Shown piece by piece: positions 1 to 9,468 of a stretch of 64,000 bases of DNA. Source of the DNA: Oleomonas cavernae (lineage in GTDB: Bacteria; Pseudomonadota; Alphaproteobacteria; Zavarziniales; Zavarziniaceae); the NCBI RefSeq assembly GCF_003590945.1, contig NZ_QYUK01000011.1, positions 2,322,001 through 2,386,000 of the forward strand, in the 5' to 3' direction. Below the pieces are notes generated by a model. It did not search any database and was not told where the DNA came from. It saw nothing but the letters and a program-made list of their open reading frames with translations. A program made the position numbers and the translations under genes. Every line of letters starts with the position of its first letter. Position 1 is the first letter of the stretch.

Positions 1-1323
1 CTCCATGTTGACGAGCCTGTCGATGCCGGCGCCGCCCGTGTCCTGGTAAACCGCAAGGCCGAGATCGACCGTGACGGCACCGGCAGCCGAGGCATAGCTG
101 GCCGTATCCCCGCCCTGGGCCAAGCCGGCGCCGCCGTTCAAGTCATCGTCGCCGAGACCACCGGTCAGAACGTCGGCCCCGTCGCCGCCGAACAGGCCGT
201 CATTCCCGGCACCGCCATCGAGCAGATTGGCGACGGCGTTGCCGGTCAGCGAGTTGCCGAGATCGTTGCCGAACAGGTTGAACGCACCGCTGCCGGCAAC
301 GCGACCGTTTTCGACGTTCGCTCCCAATGTGTAGCTGCCCACCTTGCCGACGCGCCTGACCTCGACCGTGTCGGTGCCGGCGCCGGCATTCTCGGTCACC
401 GTGTCGAAGCTGAAGCTGAGATAGACATCGGCGAGGATGTAGGTGTCGTCACCGGTTCCACCCGCCAGGCTGTCCGCATCGCCGCCGCCGTCCAGCCGGT
501 CGTTGCCGCCGGCGCCGTTGAGCGTGTCGCTGCCGGCACCTGCATCGATTCTGTTGCCGACGTCGTTGCCCGTGAGGTTGTCGTTGTAGGCCGAGCCGAT
601 GAGATGCTCGATGCCGATCAGGGTATCGATCCCGGCAGTGCCGGTGTTCTGCGCCCCGGCGAGCGCCAGATTGACATTGACGCCATTGATGCCGCCGCCG
701 GCGTCGGTGTAACTGACCGTGTCGTTGCCGCCCTGGCCGTCGAGCACATCATTGCCGAGCCCGCCGATCAACGTGTTGGAGCTGTTGTTGCCGGTCAGGA
801 TATCGTCGAAGGACGACCCGGTGAGGTTGAGCACGCCGGTGATCGTGTCGGTCCCCGCCCCGACGGTATTCTGCGCCGTGGTGATCCTGAGATCGACCAC
901 GACGCCGCTGGTCGCCGTGGCATAGCGCGCCGTGTCGTAGAACACCCTGCTGTTGGCGCTGGGCGGGCCGCCGACGATGAAATCGTTGCCGGCGCCGCCT
1001 TCGAGGATGTCGTCGCCGGCGCCGCCTTGCAGCCGGTCGGTTCCGGCGCCGCCGAACAGAAAATCGTCACCCCCGTCATGCGGGTATTCGTTGATGAAGT
1101 CGCCGTAGAGAAAGTCGTTGCCCTCGCCGCCGTCGGCATAGTCGTTGCCCTCGCCGGCGAAAAGCTTGTCGTTGCCTCCCAGGCCGTAGAGAAAATCGTC
1201 ACCCGCGCCTGCGCCGGACGCATTGGCCGCGAACGGCCCGGAGTCAGGGCCGGCGAAGATCTCGTCGTCTTCCGGGGTGCCGGTGATCGAATCCGAGCCG
1301 TCGGTACCGGTCAGCGTGGCCAT
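1..1323 (-). CDS. RTX-type calcium-binding repeat protein (C-terminus cut off)
   Basis: The frame is open from ATG at 1323 down to the window edge, giving 441 residues without a stop. A strong ribosome binding site (AAGGAGG) lies 5 bases before the ATG. The protein has no classical signal peptide and consists almost wholly of glycine/aspartate nonapeptides of the GGxGxDxLx type (GGAGNDFIV, GGLGNDVLDG, GGAGNDGLFG), alternating with stretches such as SGVVVDLRITTAQNTVGAGTD that recur in hemolysin-type beta-roll proteins. Such proteins bind calcium outside the cell after type I secretion through a C-terminal signal, which would lie outside the window. No enzymatic domain is visible in the part seen. 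A second, larger RTX gene lies at 15301. Confidence 0.9.
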   Translation of the reverse strand, partial: MATLTGTDGSDSITGTPEDDEIFAGPDSGPFAANASGAGAGDDFLYGLGGNDKLFAGEGNDYADGGEGNDFLYGDFINEYPHDGGDDFLFGGAGTDRLQGGAGDDILEGGAGNDFIVGGPPSANSRVFYDTARYATATSGVVVDLRITTAQNTVGAGTDTITGVLNLTGSSFDDILTGNNSSNTLIGGLGNDVLDGQGGNDTVSYTDAGGGINGVNVNLALAGAQNTGTAGIDTLIGIEHLIGSAYNDNLTGNDVGNRIDAGAGSDTLNGAGGNDRLDGGGDADSLAGGTGDDTYILADVYLSFSFDTVTENAGAGTDTVEVRRVGKVGSYTLGANVENGRVAGSGAFNLFGNDLGNSLTGNAVANLLDGGAGNDGLFGGDGADVLTGGLGDDDLNGGAGLAQGGDTASYASAAGAVTVDLGLAVYQDTGGAGIDRLVNME

Positions 1324-1424
1324 TCGGCCTCCTTCGGACCGGCCCTGGGCAAATCCCAGGCCGGATCCAGAGGACGTACAGTAGAACAAATTGAGCCCGG
1401 CGTCCCGGGCTCAACGGTTTAGGG

Positions 1425-2501
1425 TCAGAGCTTGACGCCGGCCTTTGCCAGGGTCCCGCAGGCGAGTTCCGCCAGGAAGCGGGCGACGGCGCCGTACATG
1501 ATGGCCTTTTCCGAACTGGCATTGCCGTCCAGGCCGCGCTTGTAGACGCCCTGGGCGATCGAGGCGAGGCGGAACATCGCGAAGGCGAGATAGAATTCCC
1601 AACTGGGAATGCCGTCACGGCCCGTGCGCTGGCAATAGGCGGCCAGGTATTCCGCCTCGGTCGGGATGCCGGTCGCGGCAAAGTCGACATTCATCAGATT
1701 GCCCATGGTCGGATCGGCAATGTGATAGGGCATGCAGTTGTAGGCGACATCGGCCAGCGGGTGGCCCAGGGTGGCCAGTTCCCAGTCCAGCACCGCCAGG
1801 ATGCGCGGCTGCGTCGGATGGCAGATGGTGTTTTCCAGGCGGTAGTCGCCATGGGCGATGGTGACCTGGTCGCCCGGCGGGATGTTCGCCGGCAGCCAGG
1901 CCATCAGGGCGTCCATCGGCGCCACGTCGTCGGTCTTGGCCGCTTCGTACTGCTTGGACCAGCGGCCGATCTGGCGGTCGAAATAATTGCCGGGCTTGCC
2001 GAAATCGCCCAGGCCCACGGCATTGACGTCGACCTTGTGCATGCGCGCCATGACATCGTTCATCGAATCATAGATCGCCGCGCGCTCGTCGCGGGTCATG
2101 CCCGGCAATTGGGGATCGCGCAGCACCCGGCCGTCGACATGGCCCATGACGTAGAAGGCGGTGCCGATGACCTCCGGGTCCTCGCAAAGAAGGACGGCTT
2201 CGGCGACCGGCACGTCGGTCTTGGCCAGGGCCTCGATCACCTTGTATTCGCGCTCGATCTGGTGGGCGGAGGCGAGCAGCTTGCCCGGCGGCTTCTTGCG
2301 CAGGACGTAGCGCCTGGCCGGTGTGGCCAGCAGGAAAGTGGGGTTGGACTGGCCGCCCTTGAACTGGGTCACGGTCAGCGGCCCGGCAAAGCCCGGCACG
2401 GCGCCCTTCAGGTATTCGGCCAGCCGCCCTTCGTCAAAACGGTGCGCCTCGCGCACGGCCCCTGCCTCGCTGCCCTGATCACCAGCCGCCATGACAACCA
2501 T
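1425..2501 (-). CDS. Phosphotransferase family protein (APH / ACAD10-like)
   Basis: A 358-residue kinase-fold protein. The N-lobe has a glycine-rich FKGGQSNPTFLL stretch and an ATP-lysine region (RRYVLRKKPPG). The C-lobe has the catalytic loop HGDYRLEN followed by the metal-binding LDWE, both typical of the aminoglycoside phosphotransferase / choline kinase superfamily. The closest family type is the ACAD10/11-like phosphotransferase found beside acyl-CoA dehydrogenases, where it is thought to phosphorylate 4-hydroxy fatty acyl substrates. No acyl-CoA dehydrogenase is adjacent here, so the substrate is unknown. It points the same way as purD, 111 bases away, and probably has its own promoter. 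A start at 2492 (MAAGDQ) is also possible. Confidence 0.85.
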   Translation of the reverse strand: MVVMAAGDQGSEAGAVREAHRFDEGRLAEYLKGAVPGFAGPLTVTQFKGGQSNPTFLLATPARRYVLRKKPPGKLLASAHQIEREYKVIEALAKTDVPVAEAVLLCEDPEVIGTAFYVMGHVDGRVLRDPQLPGMTRDERAAIYDSMNDVMARMHKVDVNAVGLGDFGKPGNYFDRQIGRWSKQYEAAKTDDVAPMDALMAWLPANIPPGDQVTIAHGDYRLENTICHPTQPRILAVLDWELATLGHPLADVAYNCMPYHIADPTMGNLMNVDFAATGIPTEAEYLAAYCQRTGRDGIPSWEFYLAFAMFRLASIAQGVYKRGLDGNASSEKAIMYGAVARFLAELACGTLAKAGVKL

Positions 2502-2612
2502 TGTGCTCGTCTCCCACTATCCCGTTCTGTGCGGGTCTTTCATTCAAGCCCGAAGGATCCGCCCTTAGCCCGTTCGCAAGACGGGGCATAGTCGGAAATC
2601 ACATCGGCTTCA

Positions 2613-3890
2613 TCAAGCCTCGGCTGCGATCGCCTTGAGCGCGATATCCCGGCGGAAGAAGCCGCCCGGCCAATCGACATGGGCGATGGCGGCATAGGCC
2701 TTGGCGCGCGCGACGTCGATCGTCTCCCCCAGGGCAGTGATGTTCAGCACCCGGCCACCGTTGGGCACGAAATGATCGCCCGCCGCCTTGGTCGCGGCAT
2801 GGAACACCAGCACGTCCGGGTCGCTGGCCGCGGCCGCCGCCAACCCGCGAATCTCGCCGCCCTTGGCCAGATCGCCGGGATAGCCGTTGGTGGCCATGAC
2901 CACGGTCACCGCCGGGCGGTCGTCCCATTCGATGTCGAGCTTGTCGAGCACGCCGTCGGCCGCGGCGACCAGCACGGGCAGCAGGTCGGACTTCAGGCGC
3001 GCCATCAGGACCTGGGCTTCAGGATCGCCGAAGCGGACATTGTATTCGATCAGTTGCGGGCCTGTGGCCGTCAGCATCAGGCCGGCATAGAGCACGCCCT
3101 TGAACGGCCGCCCCTCGGCCGCCATCGCCTTCACGGTGGGGACGATGATGCGGGCCATGACCTCGTCGACCATGGCTTGCGTCATCAGGGGCGACGGCGC
3201 GACCGCGCCCATGCCGCCGGTATTGGGGCCGGTATCACCGTCGAAGGCGCGCTTGTGGTCCTGGGCGCTGCCCAGGGCGACCACGTGGCGGCCGTCGGCG
3301 ATGGCGAAGAAGCTGGCCTCCTCCCCCGCCAGGAATTCCTCGATGACGATTTCCGACCCGGCCGAGCCGAAGCGCCCGGCAAAGCAGTCGTTCACCGCCT
3401 CGACCGCTTCGGCCATGGAGGTGGCGATGACCACGCCCTTGCCGGCCGCCAGCCCGTCCGCCTTGATGACGATGGGGACCGACTGCTTGGCCAGATACGT
3501 GAGCGCCGCATCACGGCCATGGAAGCGGCCATAGGCGGCCGTGGGAATGTCGTGGCGAGCGCACAGGTCCTTGGTGAAGCCCTTGGAACCTTCGAGCTGG
3601 GCGGCGGCGGCGGTGGGGCCGAAGACCTTGATGCCCTTCTCGATCAGCTTGTCGACCAGGCCGAAGACCAGCGGCGCCTCGGGCCCGACCACCACGAAGC
3701 CGATCTTTTCCGAGCGGATCAGGGCCAGCACCCGTTCGGTGTCCTTGAAGTCCAGGGCGATGCAGGTGGCGACCTGGGCAATGCCACCATTGCCCGGCGC
3801 GCAGAACAGACGGCCGACAGAAGGTGATTTCGCCAAGGCCCAACACAGGGCATGTTCGCGGCCACCGCCACCGATCACCAGAACGTTCAT
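2613..3890 (-). CDS. purD: Phosphoribosylamine--glycine ligase
   Basis: GAR synthetase performs the second step of de novo purine synthesis, joining glycine to phosphoribosylamine with ATP in the cytoplasm. The 425-residue length is normal. It begins with the nucleotide-fold MNVLVIGGGGREHAL and continues through the ATP-grasp domain (KADGLAAGKGVVIA, IEEFLAGEEASFF, TGPNTGGMGA, NVRFGDPEAQVL). It is divergent from xseA, with 64 bases between the two starts. That gap holds an inverted repeat, GGGCCC-aactttc-GGGCCC (about 3920-3938), which may influence either promoter. Confidence 0.97.
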   Translation of the reverse strand: MNVLVIGGGGREHALCWALAKSPSVGRLFCAPGNGGIAQVATCIALDFKDTERVLALIRSEKIGFVVVGPEAPLVFGLVDKLIEKGIKVFGPTAAAAQLEGSKGFTKDLCARHDIPTAAYGRFHGRDAALTYLAKQSVPIVIKADGLAAGKGVVIATSMAEAVEAVNDCFAGRFGSAGSEIVIEEFLAGEEASFFAIADGRHVVALGSAQDHKRAFDGDTGPNTGGMGAVAPSPLMTQAMVDEVMARIIVPTVKAMAAEGRPFKGVLYAGLMLTATGPQLIEYNVRFGDPEAQVLMARLKSDLLPVLVAAADGVLDKLDIEWDDRPAVTVVMATNGYPGDLAKGGEIRGLAAAAASDPDVLVFHAATKAAGDHFVPNGGRVLNITALGETIDVARAKAYAAIAHVDWPGGFFRRDIALKAIAAEA

Positions 3891-3954
3891 CGCCTAAACA
3901 CCTCGAGCAACTTTCTTTGGGCCCAACTTTCGGGCCCGCTTGTATCATGCCGGA

Positions 3955-5391
3955 ATGAGTATGGAAGACACTGCAAACCCCGCGACCGCGCCCAACCTGC
4001 CGGAATTCTCGGTCTCGGAACTGTCCAACCTGCTGAAGCGCACGGTCGAGGACCGATTCGCCCTGGTCCGGGTGCGCGGCGAATTGTCCGGCGTGAAGCG
4101 GCACTCGTCAGGCCATCTCTATTTCGCCCTGAAGGACGCCGATGCGGTGCTGGACGGCGTCGCCTGGCGCGGCGTCGCCTCGAAACTGAAATTCCGGCCC
4201 GAGGACGGCTTGGAAGTGGTGGCGGTCGGCCGCCTGACCACCTATCCCGGCCGCTCGAAATACCAGATCGTGGTCGAAGCCCTCGAGCCTGCCGGGGCCG
4301 GCGCCCTGATGGCCCTGCTGGAGGAGCGCAAGCGCAAGCTGACCGCTGAGGGCCTGTTTTCGCCCGAGCGCAAGAAGGTCCTGCCCTTCCTGCCCGACGT
4401 CATCGGCGTCGTCACCTCGCCCACCGGTGCGGTGATCCGCGACATCCTGCACCGCTTGGCCGATCGCTTCCCCCGCCATGTCCTGGTCTGGCCCGTGGCC
4501 GTGCAGGGCGAAGGGGCGGCGGAGCAGGTCGCCACCGCCATCCGCGGCTTCAATGCAATCCGGCCGGGCGGCCGGGTGCCCCGGCCCGACCTGCTGATCG
4601 TGGCGCGCGGCGGCGGGAGTCTGGAAGACCTCTGGGCCTTCAACGAGGAGATCGTGGTGCGGGCGGCGGCCGAGAGCCGCATCCCCCTGATTTCCGCCGT
4701 CGGCCACGAGACCGACACCACCCTGATCGACTTCGCCTCGGACCGGCGCGCGCCCACGCCCACGGCGGCGGCGGAAATGGCCGTGCCGGTGCGGGCCGAA
4801 CTGCTGGACCGGGTGGAGGAATACGGCAGCCGCGGCCGCCAGGGCGCCCGCCGCCTGGTGGCCGAGCGCGAGACCCGGCTGGACGGCCTCGCTCGCGGCC
4901 TGCGCCATCCCCGCACCCTGATCGAGCCGGCGGAACAGCGCCTGGACGACCTGGGCGAACGCCTGCCCCGCGCCCTGCTGGGCCTTACGGCCGAACGCCG
5001 GCGCGACCTGGCCGAGGCGGCCGGCGGCCTGCGCCCCAACGTCCTGCTCAGCGAGATCCGCCAGAAGAGCGAGCGCCTGACCCAGGTCACCCAGCGCCTG
5101 GCGCCCGCGGCCCTGCGCCGGCTGGACAATGCCGCCCAGCGCCTGACCGCCCCCGGCCAGTTGCTGGAAAGCCTCAGCTACCAGCGCGTCCTCTCGCGCG
5201 GCTATGCCGTGGTGCGCCGAGCCGGCGAGTTGACGACCAAGGCGGCCAGCGTGGGGGCTGGCGACGTGCTGGACATCGAATTCGCCGACGGCCGGGTGGC
5301 CGCGATCGCCACCAGCGAGGCCCCCGCCCTCAAGCGCCGCGCCAAGGCGCGCAGCGACGACACCCCGCCCGAACAGGGCAGCTTGATCTGA
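3955..5391 (+). CDS. xseA: Exodeoxyribonuclease VII large subunit
   Basis: The catalytic subunit of exonuclease VII, which degrades single-stranded DNA and works with the XseB small subunit (not in this window). An N-terminal OB fold ([37 protein letters not shown]) is followed by the catalytic core with [28 protein letters not shown] and [19 protein letters not shown] long helical, arginine-rich C-terminal part binds the small subunits. I chose ATG at 3955; a TTG five codons upstream is in frame but less likely. The length, 478 residues, is usual. The DUF2093 gene follows after 12 bases. Confidence 0.96.
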   Translation: MSMEDTANPATAPNLPEFSVSELSNLLKRTVEDRFALVRVRGELSGVKRHSSGHLYFALKDADAVLDGVAWRGVASKLKFRPEDGLEVVAVGRLTTYPGRSKYQIVVEALEPAGAGALMALLEERKRKLTAEGLFSPERKKVLPFLPDVIGVVTSPTGAVIRDILHRLADRFPRHVLVWPVAVQGEGAAEQVATAIRGFNAIRPGGRVPRPDLLIVARGGGSLEDLWAFNEEIVVRAAAESRIPLISAVGHETDTTLIDFASDRRAPTPTAAAEMAVPVRAELLDRVEEYGSRGRQGARRLVAERETRLDGLARGLRHPRTLIEPAEQRLDDLGERLPRALLGLTAERRRDLAEAAGGLRPNVLLSEIRQKSERLTQVTQRLAPAALRRLDNAAQRLTAPGQLLESLSYQRVLSRGYAVVRRAGELTTKAASVGAGDVLDIEFADGRVAAIATSEAPALKRRAKARSDDTPPEQGSLI

Positions 5392-5403
5392 CGAGGCAGA
5401 CCC

Positions 5404-5598
5404 ATGGACAGCGCCGCCCCGGCCAAACTTCTCTACGACCACGGCCAGTTCAAAGTGCTGTGGCCCGGCTCCTACGTGATCTGCGCCGTCACCGGCGTGC
5501 GCATCCCGCTCGAAGACCTGCGCTATTGGTCGGTCGAGTTGCAGGAACCCTACGCCTCGCCCGAAGCGGCGCTGAAACGGGCGGCGGCGAAGGCTTGA
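5404..5598 (+). CDS. DUF2093 family protein
   Basis: A 64-residue protein recognised as DUF2093, a small conserved family largely confined to Alphaproteobacteria. The core is LLYDHGQFKVLWPGSYVICA followed by VTGVRIPLEDLRYWSVE and an alanine/lysine tail. It starts 12 bases after the xseA stop with a GAGG motif in between, so it is probably co-transcribed with xseA. No biochemical role is known to me. No signal peptide or membrane segment is seen. Confidence 0.85.
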   Translation: MDSAAPAKLLYDHGQFKVLWPGSYVICAVTGVRIPLEDLRYWSVELQEPYASPEAALKRAAAKA

Positions 5599-5614
5599 TG
5601 CCCTCCCACCTCCT

Positions 5615-5693
5615 CGTCATCCCGGCGAAGGCCGGGATCCATTCTGGGGCAGCGCGCGATGTCGCAATGGATCCCGGCCTGCGCCGGGATGAC
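5615..5693. repeat. REP-like palindrome, family I, copy a
   Basis: About 79 bases, beginning CGTCATCCCGGCGAAGGCCG and ending with its imperfect reverse complement. The arms flank the core CCATTCTGGGGCAGCGCGCG. Related copies lie at 43663, 50629 and 58316. It sits between the DUF2093 gene and the M23 peptidase and could fold into a long hairpin in RNA. Confidence 0.85.
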
Positions 5694-5701
5694 GGTGATT
5701 C

Positions 5702-6508
5702 ATGCTCGTGAAACTGTTCAGCTTGGGCGCCATCCTGTTCCTGGCAACGCCCGCCCTCGCCGACACCCGCTTCGAGGGCAGCTTCCGCCAGGGGGCGCTC
5801 GTGATCGGCCGGACCGAACCGGCGGCCACGGTTCGCTTTGCCGACCGCACCCTGCGCGTGGCGCCGGACGGGCGCTTCGCCTTCGGGCTGGGGCGCGATT
5901 TCGAGGGTGATGCGGTCCTGGACATCACCTTGCCCGGCGGCGGGCACGAAACCGTGCGCCAGACGGTCGCCAAAGGCGAATGGGACGTTCAGCGTATCGA
6001 CGGCCTGCCGGACAAGCAGGTGACGCCCGACGAGGCGACGCTCGCCCGCATCAAGGAGGAACGTGCGCAAATCGCTGCCGCCCGCGCCACCGACCGCGCC
6101 GCCTTCGAATGGGAGGCCGGCTTTGCCTGGCCCGCCAAGGGCCGCATCTCCGGCGTCTACGGCAGCCAGCGCATCCTCAACGGCCAGCCGCGCCAGCCGC
6201 ACCTGGGGCTGGACGTGGCCCAGCCCACCGGCACGCCGGTCCATGCCGCGGTCGCCGGCGTGGTGGTACTGGCACAGAAGGACCTCTACTTCACCGGCGG
6301 CACGATCATCATCGATCATGGCACAGGCGTGCAGACGCTCTATGCCCACCTCTCGCGGGTCGACGTGAAGGCGGGAGACGCGGTCACCACCGAGACCGTG
6401 ATCGGCGCCATCGGCGCCACCGGCCGGGTTACCGGCCCGCATTTGCACTTCGGCGTCGCCTGGTACGGCACCCAGCTCGATCCGGCGTTGGTACTGCCAG
6501 CTCAATAA
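5702..6508 (+). CDS. M23 family metallopeptidase, secreted
   Basis: A 268-residue exported LytM/lysostaphin-type peptidase, likely a murein endopeptidase in the periplasm. Residues 1 to about 20 (MLVKLFSLGAILFLATPALA) form a clear signal peptide. A beta-rich N-terminal domain (about 21-120) is followed by the M23 domain with zinc ligands in QPHLGLDVAQP and the HLHFG motif, plus TLYAHLSRVDV. Most of the catalytic pattern is present, so activity is plausible. Its promoter and ribosome binding site must lie within or just after the REP element immediately upstream. It converges on thyX across a family II repeat. Confidence 0.9.
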   Translation: MLVKLFSLGAILFLATPALADTRFEGSFRQGALVIGRTEPAATVRFADRTLRVAPDGRFAFGLGRDFEGDAVLDITLPGGGHETVRQTVAKGEWDVQRIDGLPDKQVTPDEATLARIKEERAQIAAARATDRAAFEWEAGFAWPAKGRISGVYGSQRILNGQPRQPHLGLDVAQPTGTPVHAAVAGVVVLAQKDLYFTGGTIIIDHGTGVQTLYAHLSRVDVKAGDAVTTETVIGAIGATGRVTGPHLHFGVAWYGTQLDPALVLPAQ

Positions 6509-6646
6509 CCCCCTCTCCGCCGCTTGCGGGGGAGAGGGAGGGGCCCGTTGCGCCAGCAACGGGAGGGTGAGGTGGTGGTGGGAACAGATCGCGTTATACG
6601 CCGACATCCCTCCTCACCCAACCCTCTCCTCCCAGGAGGAGAGGGC
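6509..6646. repeat. Intergenic repeat, family II, copy a
   Basis: About 138 bases with two imperfect inverted-repeat ends: CCCTCTCCGCCGCTTGCGGG at the left and CTCCTCCCAGGAGGAGAGGG at the right. A GGTGAGGTGG / CCTCACCC region lies between them. The same architecture recurs at 24369, 36144, 39691 and 61980. Here it fills the space between the convergent M23 peptidase and thyX, where the hairpins could act as a bidirectional terminator. Confidence 0.8.
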
Positions 6647-6663
6647 TTAGTTCCAGCGTATCC

Positions 6664-7617
6664 CTACCGTCCCAGCGTTGCCATCACTTCCGCCCACTCG
6701 CGCGCCGACATGCCGCTGGCGGTCTTGTCCACCGCCTGGCCGTCCAGCATGGCCTTCACCACGGCCAGCGCCTTGGCCGAGAGCAAGGCGCCGCCCAGGC
6801 GATAGTTGGTGAAGGCGTCATGGGTCGCGGGCACCCAGCGCGCCAGCACGTCGGCCATGGCTTCGGCATAGACGCGGATCTCGTACTGGGCGTGGGGATC
6901 GGCGCGCAGCGACAGGAAGTGCATGAAATTGTGCAGGTCGGTCTTCCAGTACCATTGGGTATAGAAGTTCAACGACAGGTTCATGCGCGCCAGCTCGCGC
7001 GCCAGGCCCGTAACCGCGACCGTCTCGGCCGCGGCAGCGAGGCCGCGATCCTCCTCCGAGCGTTCGTCGCCGGTGCCCAGCATTTCCAGGTAGTGGTCGT
7101 AGGACCGCTCGGCATCGTCGCGCAGCAGCTTCATCACCGCCGCCGCCTTGTCGGCCGGCAGCACGTCGCCGCGGCCCTGGCGGTTGGAGGCCGACTGCGC
7201 CGCCATATGCTCCGGCTTGGGCACATAGAATTCCCGGTCGAGGATCGAATAGCGCGCGGAATATTCGTTCACGTTGGCGGTGCGGTGGCGGATCCACTGG
7301 CGCGCGACGAAGATCGGCAGCTTCACGTGGAACTTGATCTCGCACATTTCGAACGGCGTCGAATGGCGATGGCGCATGAGGTAGGCGATCAGCCCTGCAT
7401 CCTCGCGCACCTTCTTGGTGCCCTTGCCGTAGGAGACGCGGGCGGCCTGCACCACCGCGGCATCGTCGCCCATATAGTCGATGACGCGGATGAAACCGTG
7501 GTCGAGAACCGGGATGACGTCGTAGAGGATTTCTTCCAGGGCCGGCACCGTCGCGCGGCGGGTGGTGAAGCTTTGGGCGCGCAGGGCGTCTATCTCAGCC
7601 TTCTGGTCGGGCGTCAT
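6664..7617 (-). CDS. thyX: Flavin-dependent thymidylate synthase
   Basis: ThyX makes dTMP from dUMP using FAD, NADPH and methylene-tetrahydrofolate. The signature RHRx7S is present as [11 protein letters not shown] at about residues 100-110. [22 protein letters not shown] and the region [19 protein letters not shown] also fit the family. At 317 residues it is normal for the alphaproteobacterial form. No thyA was seen in the window. The start at 7617 is immediately followed upstream by the tmRNA gene on the other strand. Confidence 0.96.
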   Translation of the reverse strand: MTPDQKAEIDALRAQSFTTRRATVPALEEILYDVIPVLDHGFIRVIDYMGDDAAVVQAARVSYGKGTKKVREDAGLIAYLMRHRHSTPFEMCEIKFHVKLPIFVARQWIRHRTANVNEYSARYSILDREFYVPKPEHMAAQSASNRQGRGDVLPADKAAAVMKLLRDDAERSYDHYLEMLGTGDERSEEDRGLAAAAETVAVTGLARELARMNLSLNFYTQWYWKTDLHNFMHFLSLRADPHAQYEIRVYAEAMADVLARWVPATHDAFTNYRLGGALLSAKALAVVKAMLDGQAVDKTASGMSAREWAEVMATLGR

Positions 7618-7684
7618 GACTGAATCTCTCGAATCGCTTTATAGCGATCCTAGCTTCAAATCCGGCCCGGGATACCCTATATGT

Positions 7685-7975
7685 TGAGGCGTCGGGTAAC
7701 CGACTATGGCGATAAACGAAGTTCGGAATAGACGTTACGGACCCGGGGGCGGTACCCGGCGCCTCCACCATGTACCGATCGGCTGCCAGGCTGGTCGGTA
7801 GATGCTGGGGGCGAAACAGGATCGACGTGCGTAGTAAAGGGATGCTCTTTCGCCCGGCATGATACCGCCGTTATCGGGTCAAAACCACAAGTGCCAACGA
7901 CAACGAAATGGCGCTCGCTGCCTAATTAGTTAGGCAAGCGCGGTACGGGGGGCACCGGGCAACAGAAGCCCCCCA
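7685..7975 (+). ncRNA. ssrA: tmRNA, circularly permuted two-piece form
   Basis: Trans-translation RNA that rescues stalled ribosomes and tags the nascent peptide. The acceptor piece comes first and ends CGCCTCC-A-CCA at 7770. After a spacer, the coding piece begins GGGGGCG at 7807 and continues GAAACAGGATCGACG. The two acceptor strands pair over 7 bp and include a G3-U70 wobble, the alanine identity element. The tag frame at 7893-7925 reads ANDNEMALAA and stop, followed by a hairpin (GCGCTCGCTGCCTAA with TTAGGCAAGCGC). The T-arm is CCGGG-GGCGGTA-CCCGG, lacking the usual TTCRANY loop. The outer ends are approximate. SspB, the adaptor for tagged proteins, is at 22113. Confidence 0.92.
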
Positions 7976-7986
7976 CTTCACCAATC

Positions 7987-9330
7987 TCAGGCCGCCACCG
8001 CCAGTCCGGAAGCGCGGCTCTGCCACAAACGGTTGAGCGGGCTTTGCGGCTTGGCGGCCAGGCGTTCGGCGATCAGGGCGTCGGCCAGGGCCCGGTCGCC
8101 CAGGCGCACCGCCGCCTCGGTTGCGGTCCAGGCGATGACGTCGCGCTGGGCATGGCTGCCGCCAAAGCGGTTGGCCTTGCCCCGCAAGGGCAGCAGCAGG
8201 TCGAGGGCGGCGGCGTATTCGCCCAGGCCGAAGGCGGCCAGGCCCAGCACGGCGGGCAGGCCCACCTCGCGGCTCATCATCGCGTTGGTGCCGCTGCCGG
8301 CCGCCGCGCGCCTGACCGCGGCCACCACCCGGTGGGCCATGGCGTCGTCGCCGGTCGCCGCCGCCGCCATCATCACGTGCATGTCGTTGAAGGCATAGAA
8401 GCCGTCATCGGCCCGGGCGGCCCAATTGTCGTGCACCAGGGTCCAGCGATTGCCGACGTCATGGCCCAGGGCCGCGATCCGCCACAGCAGGGCGGCACCG
8501 TCCACCAGTTCCAGCGCCTGGCCGAAGCCGCCGGCTGAAATCTGCTCGTCGAACAGGGTGAGCGCGGCTTGCGTCTCGCCCAGGTCCAGATGGAAGAGCG
8601 CCTTGTGCCACCAGTTGTGATAGGAGAACAGCCCGGCCGGCCCGGTCCAGGCGGCTGCCGTGCCGGCGAGCCAGTCGATGCCCTCGTGGGCGCGGCCCTG
8701 CATCTCCATGACATGGGCCACCGCATGGACGCCCCAGGCATCGCGCGGGTCGCGCTCCACGCATTCGCGGCCGGCCGCCTCGGCCTGGGCGTAGTCGCCC
8801 GCCTCTTCCAGGCCGAAGGCATGCATGCCCAGGATCGAGCCGTAGCCCGGTACCGAGGTGTCCCAGTGGGGCAGCACCCGGGCGACGCGGTCGCGCAGCA
8901 TGGTGGAATAACCCAGGAAGAAATCGGTCACCTGGGCCAGTTGCACCGCGGTCAAGTCGCGCGGATAGGCCATGGCCGTGCGGCCCCAGTGCTCGGTCGC
9001 CGCCTCGACATCGCCGCTCAGCCAGGCGCCGACTGCCTGGATGTGGCCGCGCTCGCGCTCGTTGGCGCCGGGCATCAGGGCCTCTGCCGCCGCGACCGAC
9101 TTGGCCAGTTCCGGCTCGAACGCCTTGTCGGCCGTGGTCGCCAGCAGGCCGGCGCGGAACGCGTGGCCCATCGCCAGGTCGGGATGGTCGGCCAGCACGG
9201 CGTCGACCTCGAACAGCGGATCGGCCTGATAGAGGCGCAGCTTGTCGATGGCGCGGTCGAGGCCCTCGACCGCTGCCTGGGTGGCATTGGAAACCGGGTT
9301 GCCCCGGCAATCGAATTTGTTTGCGGTCAT
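7987..9330 (-). CDS. Tetratricopeptide repeat protein, TTC38-like
   Basis: A 447-residue soluble helical protein resembling the TTC38 family. Recognisable TPR-like segments include GDYAQAEAAGRECVERDPRD, HAVAHVMEMQGRAHEGIDWL and KALFHLDLGETQAALTLFDE. No signal peptide or membrane segment is visible. I chose ATG at 9330 because GAGGACA precedes it; the frame stays open 28 codons further upstream. The function of this family is unknown. It ends just after the tmRNA gene on the opposite strand. Confidence 0.8.
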   Translation of the reverse strand: MTANKFDCRGNPVSNATQAAVEGLDRAIDKLRLYQADPLFEVDAVLADHPDLAMGHAFRAGLLATTADKAFEPELAKSVAAAEALMPGANERERGHIQAVGAWLSGDVEAATEHWGRTAMAYPRDLTAVQLAQVTDFFLGYSTMLRDRVARVLPHWDTSVPGYGSILGMHAFGLEEAGDYAQAEAAGRECVERDPRDAWGVHAVAHVMEMQGRAHEGIDWLAGTAAAWTGPAGLFSYHNWWHKALFHLDLGETQAALTLFDEQISAGGFGQALELVDGAALLWRIAALGHDVGNRWTLVHDNWAARADDGFYAFNDMHVMMAAAATGDDAMAHRVVAAVRRAAAGSGTNAMMSREVGLPAVLGLAAFGLGEYAAALDLLLPLRGKANRFGGSHAQRDVIAWTATEAAVRLGDRALADALIAERLAAKPQSPLNRLWQSRASGLAVAA

Positions 9331-9468
9331 TGTCCTCGTCCCAATCGGTCTCGCCGCCTTGGTATAGGCGCTTGGCACCCGGGCGGCCTGTTCCTTGGGT
9401 AACAAAGCCCGCAACCAGCCCCCTGTCGGCCGTGATTGTAGCGTGTTAGGTCATCCTACCCCAGTTGC

